A stretch of DNA of 33,569 nt from Fredericiella sp038205395 (GTDB taxonomy: Bacteria > Chloroflexota > Anaerolineae > Caldilineales > Caldilineaceae), in contig JBBRBX010000065.1 in assembly GCA_038205395.1 (NCBI GenBank), positions 1 to 33,569 on the forward strand, given 5' to 3'. Both the position numbers and the translations under genes were made by a program. The notes beneath the pieces are model-generated. The model had not been told where the DNA came from. It did not search any database and saw only the letters and a list, made by a program, of their open reading frames with translations. Shown piece by piece: positions 25,759 through 33,569 of the stretch. Every line of letters begins with the position of its first letter. Position 1 is the first letter of the stretch.

Positions 25759-27231
25759 ATGACGCGCACCGTTACCATTGATCCCGTCACACGCATTGAG
25801 GGACACGCCAAAATTACCGTCCATCTGGACGATGACGGCCATGTCGCCGACGCTCGCTTTCACGTGGTGGAGTTTCGCGGCTTTGAAAAATTTTGCGAAG
25901 GGCGCAGCTTCTGGGAGATGCCGGGCATCACAGCGCGCATCTGCGGCATCTGCCCCGTCAGCCACTTAATGGCTTCGGCCAAGGCCGGCGACGCCATTCT
26001 GGGCGTCACCATTCCGCCGACAGCGGCCAAGCTGCGCCGGCTGATGAACTGGGCGCAGTTGGTGCAGAGCCATGCCCTCAGCTTCTTTCACCTGAGCGGG
26101 CCTGATCTGCTGTTGGGCATGGACAGCGACCCCGCCCAACGCAACATCATGGGGCTGATCGAAAAGTACCCGGATGTCGCCCGCAACGGCATCCGCTTGC
26201 GCCGTTTCGGCCAAAAGGTCATCAGCCTGCTGGGCGGGGAGAGCATCCACCCGGATTGGGCAGTGCCCGGCGGCGTGCGCACGCCGCTGAGCGATGAGAA
26301 CCGCAGCGTCATCCGCCGCCTGCTGCCCGAAGCGCTCGACATCACCGGGCTGGCGCTCGACATGCTCAAGGATGCCTTTGACGACTATCGCGACGAAGAA
26401 ACCATGTACGGCAACTTCCCCAGCCTGTTTATGGGGCTGGTGACGCCCGACGGTGGCCTGGAACATTATGACGGGCTGCTGCGGATTGTGGACAGCGACG
26501 GCAATGTGCTCGAGTCAGGCGTGTCGCCGGCGCGCTATCGCGAGGTGATCGGCGAAGCGGTGGAGCCGTGGAGTTATCTCAAGTTCCCCTACTACAAGCC
26601 GCTGGCGCTGCGCGGGTTGAATGGCGATGCGGCGCCGCCCGGCTTCTACCAGGCCGGCATGTATCGCGTGGGGCCGCTGGCGCGGCTCAACGTCTGCGAC
26701 TTCGCCGGCACGCCGCGCGCCGACAGCGAACTGCGTGAATTCCGTCGCCTGGCTGCACGCGGCAAGCTGGTGACCAACAGCTTCCACTATCATTTTGCGC
26801 GCCTGATCGAGATTCTCTACTGCCTGGAGCGCATTGCCGAGACGGTGGAAGACCCTACGGTCACGCAGGAGCGGGTGCGGGCCAATGCGCAAGTTAACAG
26901 CCTTGTGGGCGTTGGCGTGAGCGAAGCCCCGCGCGGGACACTGTTTCACGAGTATCATGTCAACGAAGACGGCATCCTGCAAAAGGTCAACCTGATCATT
27001 GCCACCGGCAACAACAACCTGGCCATGAACCGCACGGTCAAACAGATCGCCCAGTTCCACATCAACGGCCACAAGCTAACTGAAGGCATTCTCAACCGCA
27101 TCGAGCACGGCATCCGCCTGTACGATCCCTGCCTGAGCTGCTCCACTCATGCAGTCGGCCATATGCCGATGGTGGTGCAGTTGCTGGATGCACAAGGGCA
27201 GCTGATTGACACAATCACGCGCGACGCATGA
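25759..27231 (+). CDS. hoxH: [NiFe] hydrogenase large subunit HoxH
   Basis: 490 residues. The Ni and Fe are held by Cys62 and Cys65 (ARICGICP) and by Cys458 and Cys461 (DPCLSCSTH). After His464 there is a 26-residue tail of the type removed by a maturation protease once nickel is loaded; a candidate protease is encoded 1.4 kb downstream. The enzyme reversibly interconverts H2 and NAD(H) in the cytoplasm. AAGGAG lies 6 bases ahead of the ATG. It is the last gene of the operon, with a strong hairpin after it. The L1 and L2 motifs point to group 3d, oxygen-tolerant or oxygen-recovering bidirectional enzymes. Confidence 0.96.
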   Translation: MTRTVTIDPVTRIEGHAKITVHLDDDGHVADARFHVVEFRGFEKFCEGRSFWEMPGITARICGICPVSHLMASAKAGDAILGVTIPPTAAKLRRLMNWAQLVQSHALSFFHLSGPDLLLGMDSDPAQRNIMGLIEKYPDVARNGIRLRRFGQKVISLLGGESIHPDWAVPGGVRTPLSDENRSVIRRLLPEALDITGLALDMLKDAFDDYRDEETMYGNFPSLFMGLVTPDGGLEHYDGLLRIVDSDGNVLESGVSPARYREVIGEAVEPWSYLKFPYYKPLALRGLNGDAAPPGFYQAGMYRVGPLARLNVCDFAGTPRADSELREFRRLAARGKLVTNSFHYHFARLIEILYCLERIAETVEDPTVTQERVRANAQVNSLVGVGVSEAPRGTLFHEYHVNEDGILQKVNLIIATGNNNLAMNRTVKQIAQFHINGHKLTEGILNRIEHGIRLYDPCLSCSTHAVGHMPMVVQLLDAQGQLIDTITRDA

Positions 27232-27244
27232 ATGGCGCAAGGGG

Positions 27245-27292
27245 ATCAAGCAAAGTGTCCCGGTGAATGCCGAGGACACTTTGCTTGATTTT
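27245..27292. terminator. 16-bp perfect hairpin after hoxH
   Basis: The arms 27245-27260 and 27274-27289 are exact reverse complements. An inner CGG/CCG pairing leaves a small TGAATG loop. TTTT follows on the + strand, and an A/G-rich stretch precedes. It lies 13 bases after hoxH and 18 bases before the end of the convergent lipoprotein gene, so it may serve both transcripts. Confidence 0.8.
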
Positions 27293-27309
27293 AGCAACAG
27301 CAAGAAGGA

Positions 27310-27741
27310 TCAGGGGCAGCTTAGAGCAGTACGCGCTTGCGCCAGGGCGGCCAACACGCCGGCGGCGCCGCTTCTGACATTGTCGGCGGCGGCGCCCAGC
27401 GCGGCGTCATCGGGCAGCCGGTTGATGGTGGCGGCCAAATTGTCGTAGGAATTCGTCAAATCGGTGATGGCAGGCCGGTTGAGCACCTGATTGGCCGCTC
27501 TGATGGCTTCGACAGCCGTATCGACCTGTGCCTTGAGCGCCTGGATGTCGGCCACGCTCATAGCAGCGTCGACACGGGCCAGCCGCTCCAGCCGCTGCGT
27601 CAGCGCCGCCAACGAACCGCAGATGGCAGTTTGGGCCTCGGCGGCAGAGGGCAAAGCCGGCAGCCGCACCTCAGCACAGCCGGCCAGGCCGGCCAACGCC
27701 AGCAGACTGACCACCAACAAAAGGATCAATTTTCGGTGCAT
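27310..27741 (-). CDS. Small predicted lipoprotein of unknown function
   Basis: 143 residues. A lipoprotein signal (MHRKLILLLVVS..., lipobox LAGC with Cys22) points to membrane anchoring outside the cytoplasm. The mature part is Ala-rich and predicted helical, with regular hydrophobic spacing (residues ~35-135) and one more Cys near each end, and no catalytic motif. The ATG at 27741 has GAGGAG 7 bases upstream; a TTG at 27759 is less likely. It lies between hoxH and the aquaporin gene on the opposite strand, 44 bases after the aquaporin stop, so it could be co-transcribed with the channel. I do not recognise a family. Confidence 0.75.
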   Translation of the reverse strand: MHRKLILLLVVSLLALAGLAGCAEVRLPALPSAAEAQTAICGSLAALTQRLERLARVDAAMSVADIQALKAQVDTAVEAIRAANQVLNRPAITDLTNSYDNLAATINRLPDDAALGAAADNVRSGAAGVLAALAQARTALSCP

Positions 27742-27785
27742 TTGTGTGCTCCTCGGCAAACGCCATGCATACCCATGACAGCCAT

Positions 27786-28451
27786 TTACTCGCCGGGGTG
27801 AGCAGCCTTAAACGTGTAGGCAGCGACGACGGCGGCAAGCAGCTGCGGAATCCAGTATATCCAAATATTACCCCACCCGGTAAAGCCCATCTGCGTCAGG
27901 CCCACCGCCACCGCCGGATTGAAGGCGCCGCCGCTGATGCCGCCAAAGGCATAGGCCATCGTAAGCACGGCCATACCGATTGCCCAACCATAGAAGGAAT
28001 TGCCGCTGGTTCCCTTGGCCGTGGCTACATTGAGCACCGTAAATGTCAAGGCAAAGGTGCCGATAAACTCAGCCAAAAGGGCGGGAACCATCACAACACT
28101 CAGATCGGCTGTAGGAACCTCTACGGCAACACCGGCGCTCGCCGCCAGGCTGCCCTTGAAGTAAAGCACAACCAATGCCGCCACAAAACCGGCCACCAAC
28201 TGCACAACCCAGTAGATCGCCATGTTCGTGATAGTAAAGTCCTTTTTGTTGCCGCGTAGAAACACCGCCAGCGAAACCGCCGGGTTATAGTGACCGCCGG
28301 AGATATGGCCGCCGGCAAAGATCATTACGGCCAAGACTGTACCGATGGCGATAGGGGCAAAGCCTATCGCCGCTGCACCCGGCTGGACGATTACCATACC
28401 GATGGTGGCCACTAGGAAAAAGGCGCCGATAAATTCGTAAACGTACTTCAT
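27786..28451 (-). CDS. Aquaporin-like channel (MIP family)
   Basis: 221 residues, six membrane helices and two half-helices. The two NPA boxes are at 56-58 (HYNPAVSLA) and 178-180 (AFNPAVAVG). In nearly all aquaporins and aquaglyceroporins the second box is NPAR and the Arg forms the selectivity filter; here it is Val181. The pore may therefore be wider or pass a solute other than water. AAGGAG lies 6 bases before the ATG at 28451; an upstream in-frame start has no such site. A good promoter is seen 80 bases ahead. It sits inside the hydrogenase neighbourhood but points the other way. Confidence 0.9.
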   Translation of the reverse strand: MKYVYEFIGAFFLVATIGMVIVQPGAAAIGFAPIAIGTVLAVMIFAGGHISGGHYNPAVSLAVFLRGNKKDFTITNMAIYWVVQLVAGFVAALVVLYFKGSLAASAGVAVEVPTADLSVVMVPALLAEFIGTFALTFTVLNVATAKGTSGNSFYGWAIGMAVLTMAYAFGGISGGAFNPAVAVGLTQMGFTGWGNIWIYWIPQLLAAVVAAYTFKAAHPGE

Positions 28452-28528
28452 TGTCTGCTCCTTGGTTGCGCTTGTTGTTGTGCCGATAGACAAATAGACA
28501 AATAGTGTGCAGGATAAATCCTTTTGAA

Positions 28529-28556
28529 ATTATAGCAGGGAAAAAATGAATGTCTA
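28529..28556 (-). promoter_or_regulatory. Promoter of the aquaporin-like gene
   Basis: On the minus strand TAGACA (28551-28556), 16 bases, TATAAT (28529-28534). Both boxes are close to consensus. The transcript would start near 28522 and carry a leader of about 70 bases. Confidence 0.55.
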
Positions 28557-28652
28557 TCCGGTAAATGTTGCAAAATGTTGTATTCGGCGGGCAGAACAAC
28601 TGCGCCGACGTTTCGCTCACACAATCAATTGATGCTACTATTGGCCTTCAGC

Positions 28653-29120
28653 ATGAGCATTGACTACGGCAGCAGCACGCACACTGATTATTTTATCGTG
28701 GGGGTCGGCAACGCACTGCGCAGTGATGACGGGGCCGGCCTGCTGCTGGCGGAAAAGCTGAATGCCGCACTGCGCCGGCGCGGGGCGGCAGCACAGTTGC
28801 GACTTGTACAGCAGTTGCTGCCGGAATTGGCCGCAGAGATCGGCGAAGTCCAACCAACGACAGTCGTTGTAGCGGATTGCAGCGCCAGTGCCGCGGCAGC
28901 CGCAGTGCGCCGGCTGGATGACCAAAGCCAGGCTGCCTGGGAGAGCCATGGCCTTACAGCAAGCCAACTGATTGTGCTGGCAAACAAACTCTATGGCTAC
29001 AGCGGAATTGCCTGGTTGGTAACCGTGCCGGGTGCAAACTTTGCACATGGAGAGAATTTGAGCAGCACAACGCAGGACGCGATTGAGAATGCAATTGCAA
29101 TGGTTGCCGGCCAAATTTGA
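28653..29120 (+). CDS. hoxW: Hydrogenase maturation protease, probable HoxW
   Basis: 155 residues. The hallmark GVGNALRSDDGAGLLLA (metal-binding Asp) is followed by VVVADCSAS (second Asp) and SHGLTASQL (His), the three nickel-ligand positions of HybD/HycI-type endopeptidases. The enzyme cuts the C-terminal tail from the nickel-loaded large subunit, here HoxH, whose 26-residue tail is intact. The start is unsure: ATG 28653 places the hallmark at the usual distance from the N-terminus, but no ribosome site is obvious, and in-frame starts exist at 28632 and 28575. It is separated from hoxEFUYH by two genes on the other strand. No hyp genes are in the window. Confidence 0.85.
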   Translation: MSIDYGSSTHTDYFIVGVGNALRSDDGAGLLLAEKLNAALRRRGAAAQLRLVQQLLPELAAEIGEVQPTTVVVADCSASAAAAAVRRLDDQSQAAWESHGLTASQLIVLANKLYGYSGIAWLVTVPGANFAHGENLSSTTQDAIENAIAMVAGQI

Positions 29121-29140
29121 GCAACTATCCGTTTGTGCAG

Positions 29141-29170
29141 TTGTGGAATTGCCCGCACTGTCAGTATACT
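29141..29170 (+). promoter_or_regulatory. Promoter of the SCO/oxidase operon
   Basis: TTGTGG (29141-29146), 18 bases, TATACT (29165-29170), about 77 bases before the first SCO gene. The match to sigma70 consensus is good. Confidence 0.5.
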
Positions 29171-29247
29171 AGACAGGCTTGTATGAGCTTTGCAACAGCA
29201 GGCTTAAACTGGTCCAAACAGACGCTAATTTGAAGTCCGAGTTTTCT

Positions 29248-29961
29248 ATGCACGCTTCTTCACCTCTTACAGTAGACAAACCAAAACGGCTTGCCTGGCG
29301 GCAGCCGGCTGTGCTGTGGGTGATTCTGGCCGTCATCCCTCTGGTGGCGGTGATTGCGTTTGCCGTGCTCCAGCCGGTGAAAGTGCGCCCGCGCATCGGA
29401 TTGGCCCCCGGCTATGCCTTTACGGATCAAAACGGGGAGCAATTGACGAGTGAAGATATGCGCGGCAAGCTGGTGATGTATGATTTCACCTATACCAACT
29501 GCGCCGCTCCTTGTCTGCAAACAGCCGCAGCCATGCACGACGTGCAGGCGCTGGCGAAACGCATGGACACGGCCGGGCTGCTGGTGGAGCTGGTCACCAT
29601 TTCATTCGACCCCGAACATGACAGCAGCGAACAACTGCGCCGCCACGCAGCAGCAATCGGGGCCGACACCGATAACTGGCATTTTGTCACGGGTGCGGCG
29701 GATCGTTTAAAGAACGTCATCGGCGGCGGATTTGGCGTCTTCTACGAGCCTGACGGTGCGGGCGGCTTCACCTTTGACCCGACGATGGTGCTCGTGGACG
29801 GCAACGGGATTATCCGTGCCATCTATGAGCGAACGCTGCCCGACATGCAGACAATCGAGCGCGACCTGAATCTGGTTGTGACCGAAGTCCGCAACAGTGA
29901 AGGGCCAGGCAAGCTTGTCTATGAAGCGGCGCATCTATTTCTCTGTTATCCCGGCTCCTGA
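29248..29961 (+). CDS. SCO1/SenC-like thioredoxin-fold protein, divergent
   Basis: 237 residues with one N-terminal membrane anchor (about 20-42) and a thioredoxin-like domain facing outwards. The copper-binding CxxxC is present (CAAPC, Cys85 and Cys89). The third copper ligand of SCO proteins, a His in a DHSxx/DHTS segment, is missing: the corresponding place reads FTFDPTMV. It may be a thiol-disulfide reductase for CuA assembly rather than a copper donor. The ATG at 29248 gives a normal anchor; an upstream start would add 23 residues. It is the first gene of the oxidase operon and lies 32 bases before a second, complete SCO gene. Confidence 0.85.
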   Translation: MHASSPLTVDKPKRLAWRQPAVLWVILAVIPLVAVIAFAVLQPVKVRPRIGLAPGYAFTDQNGEQLTSEDMRGKLVMYDFTYTNCAAPCLQTAAAMHDVQALAKRMDTAGLLVELVTISFDPEHDSSEQLRRHAAAIGADTDNWHFVTGAADRLKNVIGGGFGVFYEPDGAGGFTFDPTMVLVDGNGIIRAIYERTLPDMQTIERDLNLVVTEVRNSEGPGKLVYEAAHLFLCYPGS

Positions 29962-29993
29962 CAGCCAGTCGCAGCAGGAAGGAATAATGATTT

Positions 29994-30653
29994 ATGAGTG
30001 CCGACATGGGTAGCCAGACGATGGATGAGAGGCCGGCCACCCCTACACGGCATCGCAGCCGCTGGCCGTGGTGGCTTCCGGCAGCCATCCTGCTGCTTGT
30101 CATCGGCTTCGCTGCTTATCGACTTATCGCTGGAGGCAGCGCAACACCGCAATATGGGATTGCCATCGACTCACCCACGCCGGCCGGCGATTTCACGCTG
30201 CAATCCAGCCGCGGCGCCGTCTCCTTGAGCGACTTTCGGGGCAAGCCGGTGCTGCTCTATTTTGGCTACACCACCTGCCCGGATGTGTGCCCTACCACCT
30301 TGGCAGACTTACGCATGGCTATGCAGGAGCTGGGTGAGGATCAAAGTAAAGTGCAGGTGCTTTTTGTCTCAGTTGATCCGGAGCGCGACACCGTGGAGCG
30401 GTTGGGAGCCTATCTGCAGTACTTCGATCCGAATTTTATCGGTTTAACAGGGCCGCTGGCGGAAATTGAAGCGATTGCCAACCGCTTTGGCGTTTTCTTC
30501 CAAAAGAATGTGGTGGACAGCGCAGCTGATTATCTGATAGACCACACCAGCGCCGTGCTTTTGCTTGACGCTGATGGGAAGTTGCGCCTCATGTTTCCCT
30601 ATGCTACAACAGGCAAGCAAATTGCTGACGACACACGCTTATTTATCCGTTGA
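29994..30653 (+). CDS. sco: SCO1/SenC copper chaperone for cytochrome oxidase
   Basis: 219 residues: one membrane anchor (about 25-47) and a thioredoxin-like domain with all three copper ligands, Cys95 and Cys99 (CPDVCP) and His184 (DHTS), plus the family stretch FVSVDPERDT. It delivers copper to the CuA site of subunit II at the outer face of the membrane. AGGAAGGA lies 10 bases ahead of the ATG. It forms a pair with the divergent SCO protein before it and is followed by the three oxidase subunits. Confidence 0.93.
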   Translation: MSADMGSQTMDERPATPTRHRSRWPWWLPAAILLLVIGFAAYRLIAGGSATPQYGIAIDSPTPAGDFTLQSSRGAVSLSDFRGKPVLLYFGYTTCPDVCPTTLADLRMAMQELGEDQSKVQVLFVSVDPERDTVERLGAYLQYFDPNFIGLTGPLAEIEAIANRFGVFFQKNVVDSAADYLIDHTSAVLLLDADGKLRLMFPYATTGKQIADDTRLFIR

Positions 30654-30712
30654 CAAGCAGTCACCTGAACCGGCCGGTTTACGACACGCAAATTTGAAGG
30701 AGTTGCAAGCGC

Positions 30713-30832
30713 ATGAAAAAAGAACCCAATACGCCAATGGGCACCCTCGTCTTGGTCGGCATTTTTTTGGTGCTGACCCTTGGCCTGTGGTTTAACGCCT
30801 ATTTCGTCGTGCTGTCTAGAGGAGCAAACTGA
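30713..30832 (+). CDS. cbaD: ba3-type cytochrome c oxidase subunit IIa (39 residues)
   Basis: A 39-residue single-helix protein: a short charged N-terminus (MKKEPNTPMG), one hydrophobic helix (about 11-34) and the end SRGAN. It resembles the 34-residue subunit IIa of Thermus ba3 oxidase in length, helix and the final ARG/SRG after FF/VV. AAGGAG precedes the ATG by about 10 bases, and the stop overlaps the subunit II start (TGATG). The subunit replaces the missing first helix of subunit II, which here has only one helix. Confidence 0.85.
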   Translation: MKKEPNTPMGTLVLVGIFLVLTLGLWFNAYFVVLSRGAN

Positions 30833-31512
30833 TGAGCGATGAGAGCCACGGCCCCGAAGACGGACTGGAACAGGAGAAGGGGCCGGCGCAGGCATATGAA
30901 GAGGCGGAACATCTGGAAGAAAAGCTGCATGTAGAAAAATGGGAAGGCATCTGGATTCGCATCACGGCTGTCATGGTCGTCGTGTTTATCCTGGCCATCG
31001 TCATCTCAGCCACAGCCTTCGGCATCAGCGTACCGGGCGTGAGTGGCCGCATCAATCCGGCTACACTCAACGATCCGGGCAACCCCTTTGCCGAGCCGGG
31101 TTTGCGTGAGCTGGCGCCCGGCAAGTATGAAGCCTACATGGTGGCGCAGACGTGGAACTTTCTGCCCGACAAAATCGAAGTGCCGGTCGGTTCGCAAGTA
31201 ACCTTTCACATGACGGCTCGCGATGTGACGCACGGCTTTAAGCTGCTGGGCACCAACGTTAATATGATGGTGCTGCCCGGCCAGATCTCGACGCTGTCCA
31301 CCACGTTCGATACACCGGGTGTCTATGACTATATCTGTCACGAGTACTGCGGCTATGTGGCCGGTGCGCCGATTGGCCACCACACCATGTTTGGCCAGTT
31401 GACCGTTGTTGCGACAGACACCATGACTGCAACCGGAACCGTCACCGACACAGTTACCGTCACCGACACGGCAGCCGTCACCGACACCACTGTACTGACC
31501 GAGACGAATTAA
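30832..31512 (+). CDS. cbaB: ba3-type cytochrome c oxidase subunit II (CuA)
   Basis: 226 residues: an acidic cytoplasmic start, a single membrane helix (~43-66) and a cupredoxin domain. The CuA ligands are His134 (VTHGF), Cys169, Glu171 and Cys173 (CHEYC), then His183/184 and Met186 (GHHTMFG). Between Cys173 and that His there are nine residues, where Thermus ba3 has three, so the metal loop carries about six extra (YVAGAP). After ~195 comes a Thr/Asp/Val-rich tail with an 18-base repeat in DNA. It accepts electrons from cytochrome c outside the membrane. It lies between subunits IIa and I, as expected for B-type oxidases. Confidence 0.93.
   Translation: MSDESHGPEDGLEQEKGPAQAYEEAEHLEEKLHVEKWEGIWIRITAVMVVVFILAIVISATAFGISVPGVSGRINPATLNDPGNPFAEPGLRELAPGKYEAYMVAQTWNFLPDKIEVPVGSQVTFHMTARDVTHGFKLLGTNVNMMVLPGQISTLSTTFDTPGVYDYICHEYCGYVAGAPIGHHTMFGQLTVVATDTMTATGTVTDTVTVTDTAAVTDTTVLTETN
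31441..31487 (+). repeat. 18-base period repeat in the subunit II tail
   Basis: GTCACCGACAC occurs exactly at 31441, 31459 and 31477. It encodes repeated V-T-D-T units at the C-terminus of the CuA subunit. Confidence 0.85.
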
Positions 31513-31528
31513 CAGGAGAGACTGAACC

Positions 31529-33232
<1,704 letters not shown>

Positions 33233-33268
33233 GAGCAGGGGAAGAGAGCGGCGAACTCTCTGCCGAAA

Positions 33269-33315
33269 AACAAAGAGGCACGTCCGGGAATCATCGCCGG
33301 GCGTGCCTCTTTGTT
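33269..33315 (+). terminator. 19-bp hairpin after the oxidase subunit I gene
   Basis: The arms 33269-33287 and 33297-33315 pair over 19 positions with one G-T wobble, with the loop GAATCATCG. It has A-rich flanks (AAAAAC) and TTTGTT in the 3' arm. It is likely a terminator or a stabilising stem that lowers expression of the next gene. Confidence 0.7.
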
Positions 33316-33352
33316 GGGCCGGCCGGCGCCGCCGAAAGCACAATTGGGAGCA

Positions 33353-33368
33353 CTGGCCACTTGACCAG
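33353..33368. promoter_or_regulatory. Second copy of the CTGGYCA-CT-TGACCAG palindrome
   Basis: CTGGCCACTTGACCAG, identical to the hox-region palindrome at 15 of 16 bases, about 165 bases before the last gene of the window. Nearby CACTGG/CCAGTG arms (33351 and 33389) extend the symmetry. It could be an operator for the same regulator. Confidence 0.4.
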
Positions 33369-33532
33369 GGAACAAACTGTTTCCCTGACCAGTGACGAGT
33401 CTACCCACACGAATGACGACGTTCACCCCGGTTTCACCTACACTGAGTCCCGTAATCATAAGGCGAAAAGATCGCGCGTTCGGCGCGAACCCAATCCGCT
33501 CACGAAATAGAATTTGACGAAGGAGAATTGCC

Positions 33533-33569
33533 ATGACTGTATTGGCTGGAGATCCGGTCAAAGAGAAAG
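33533..33569 (+). CDS. Start of an unidentified gene (12 codons)
   Basis: The ATG at 33533 is preceded by AAGGAG with 7 bases between. The visible protein begins MTVLAGDPVKEK and runs off the window. A further oxidase or heme-related gene would fit the context, but too little is present to say. Confidence 0.5.
   Translation, partial: MTVLAGDPVKEK

Larger units (their letters stand above)
33233..33532. other. 300-base intergenic region after subunit I
   Basis: It holds a long hairpin (33269-33315), a near-palindrome shared with the hox control region (33353-33368) and a further stem CAGGGAA/TTCCCTG (33366-33372 with 33381-33387). No gene is convincing here; an open frame that crosses it is the continuation of a shadow of subunit I. 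Confidence 0.65.

Overview
The window is a 33.6 kb chromosomal segment, GC-rich and densely coded, from what is most likely a facultatively aerobic member of the Chloroflexota (Anaerolineae/Caldilineae-like or Herpetosiphon-like). This placement is inferred from the gene mix: pyruvate:ferredoxin oxidoreductase beside a DHOD-like protein, a HoxEFUYH hydrogenase, a ba3-type oxidase, and a diterpene gene pair resembling one I recall from Herpetosiphon. No rRNA, tRNA, insertion sequence or CRISPR array is visible.

Region 1 (1-4502, + strand) holds the C-terminal half of pyruvate:ferredoxin oxidoreductase, a dihydroorotate-dehydrogenase-like flavoprotein that lacks the usual catalytic residue, a three-domain universal stress protein, and, after a strong hairpin, a two-CBS-domain protein. 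Region 2 (4525-7177) has nicotinate phosphoribosyltransferase divergent from an alkaline-phosphatase-superfamily enzyme. Region 3 (7181-14440, - strand) is one long operon: ftsK/spoIIIE translocase, MFS transporter, OmpR-type response regulator, an intact histidine kinase, and a second kinase paralog that has lost its phosphoacceptor His and other catalytic motifs. A good promoter lies in front of ftsK.

Region 4 (14750-19322, + strand) is the most interesting part. After a secreted nucleoside-hydrolase-like protein and a hairpin comes a tight three-gene unit. Its members are a 531-residue class II terpene cyclase with a DGDDTA motif, a 295-residue protein of the Mycobacterium Rv3378c (tuberculosinol/tuberculosinyl-adenosine synthase) family, and a HAD hydrolase. 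This looks like a bacterial diterpenoid pathway parallel to the Mycobacterium Rv3377c-Rv3378c pair and the Herpetosiphon kolavelool pair. The HAD gene is a new partner, and the class I enzyme carries Ala where Rv3378c has a key Asp.

Region 5 (19334-29120) has a hybrid histidine kinase (-), then a complete hoxEFUYH operon (+) for a bidirectional NAD-linked [NiFe] hydrogenase ending in a 16-bp perfect hairpin. A small lipoprotein and an aquaporin-like channel lacking the filter Arg follow (both -), and then the likely maturation protease hoxW (+). Region 6 (29248-end, + strand) is a respiratory operon: two SCO-type copper proteins (the first lacking the conserved His), a 39-residue subunit IIa, CuA subunit II with an unusual loop insertion and a Thr/Asp repeat tail, subunit I of a ba3-type oxidase, and the start of another gene.

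Read together, the segment combines low-potential pyruvate/ferredoxin metabolism, H2/NAD(H) exchange and O2 respiration with two-component signalling. The diterpenoid pathway is embedded as an accessory module.
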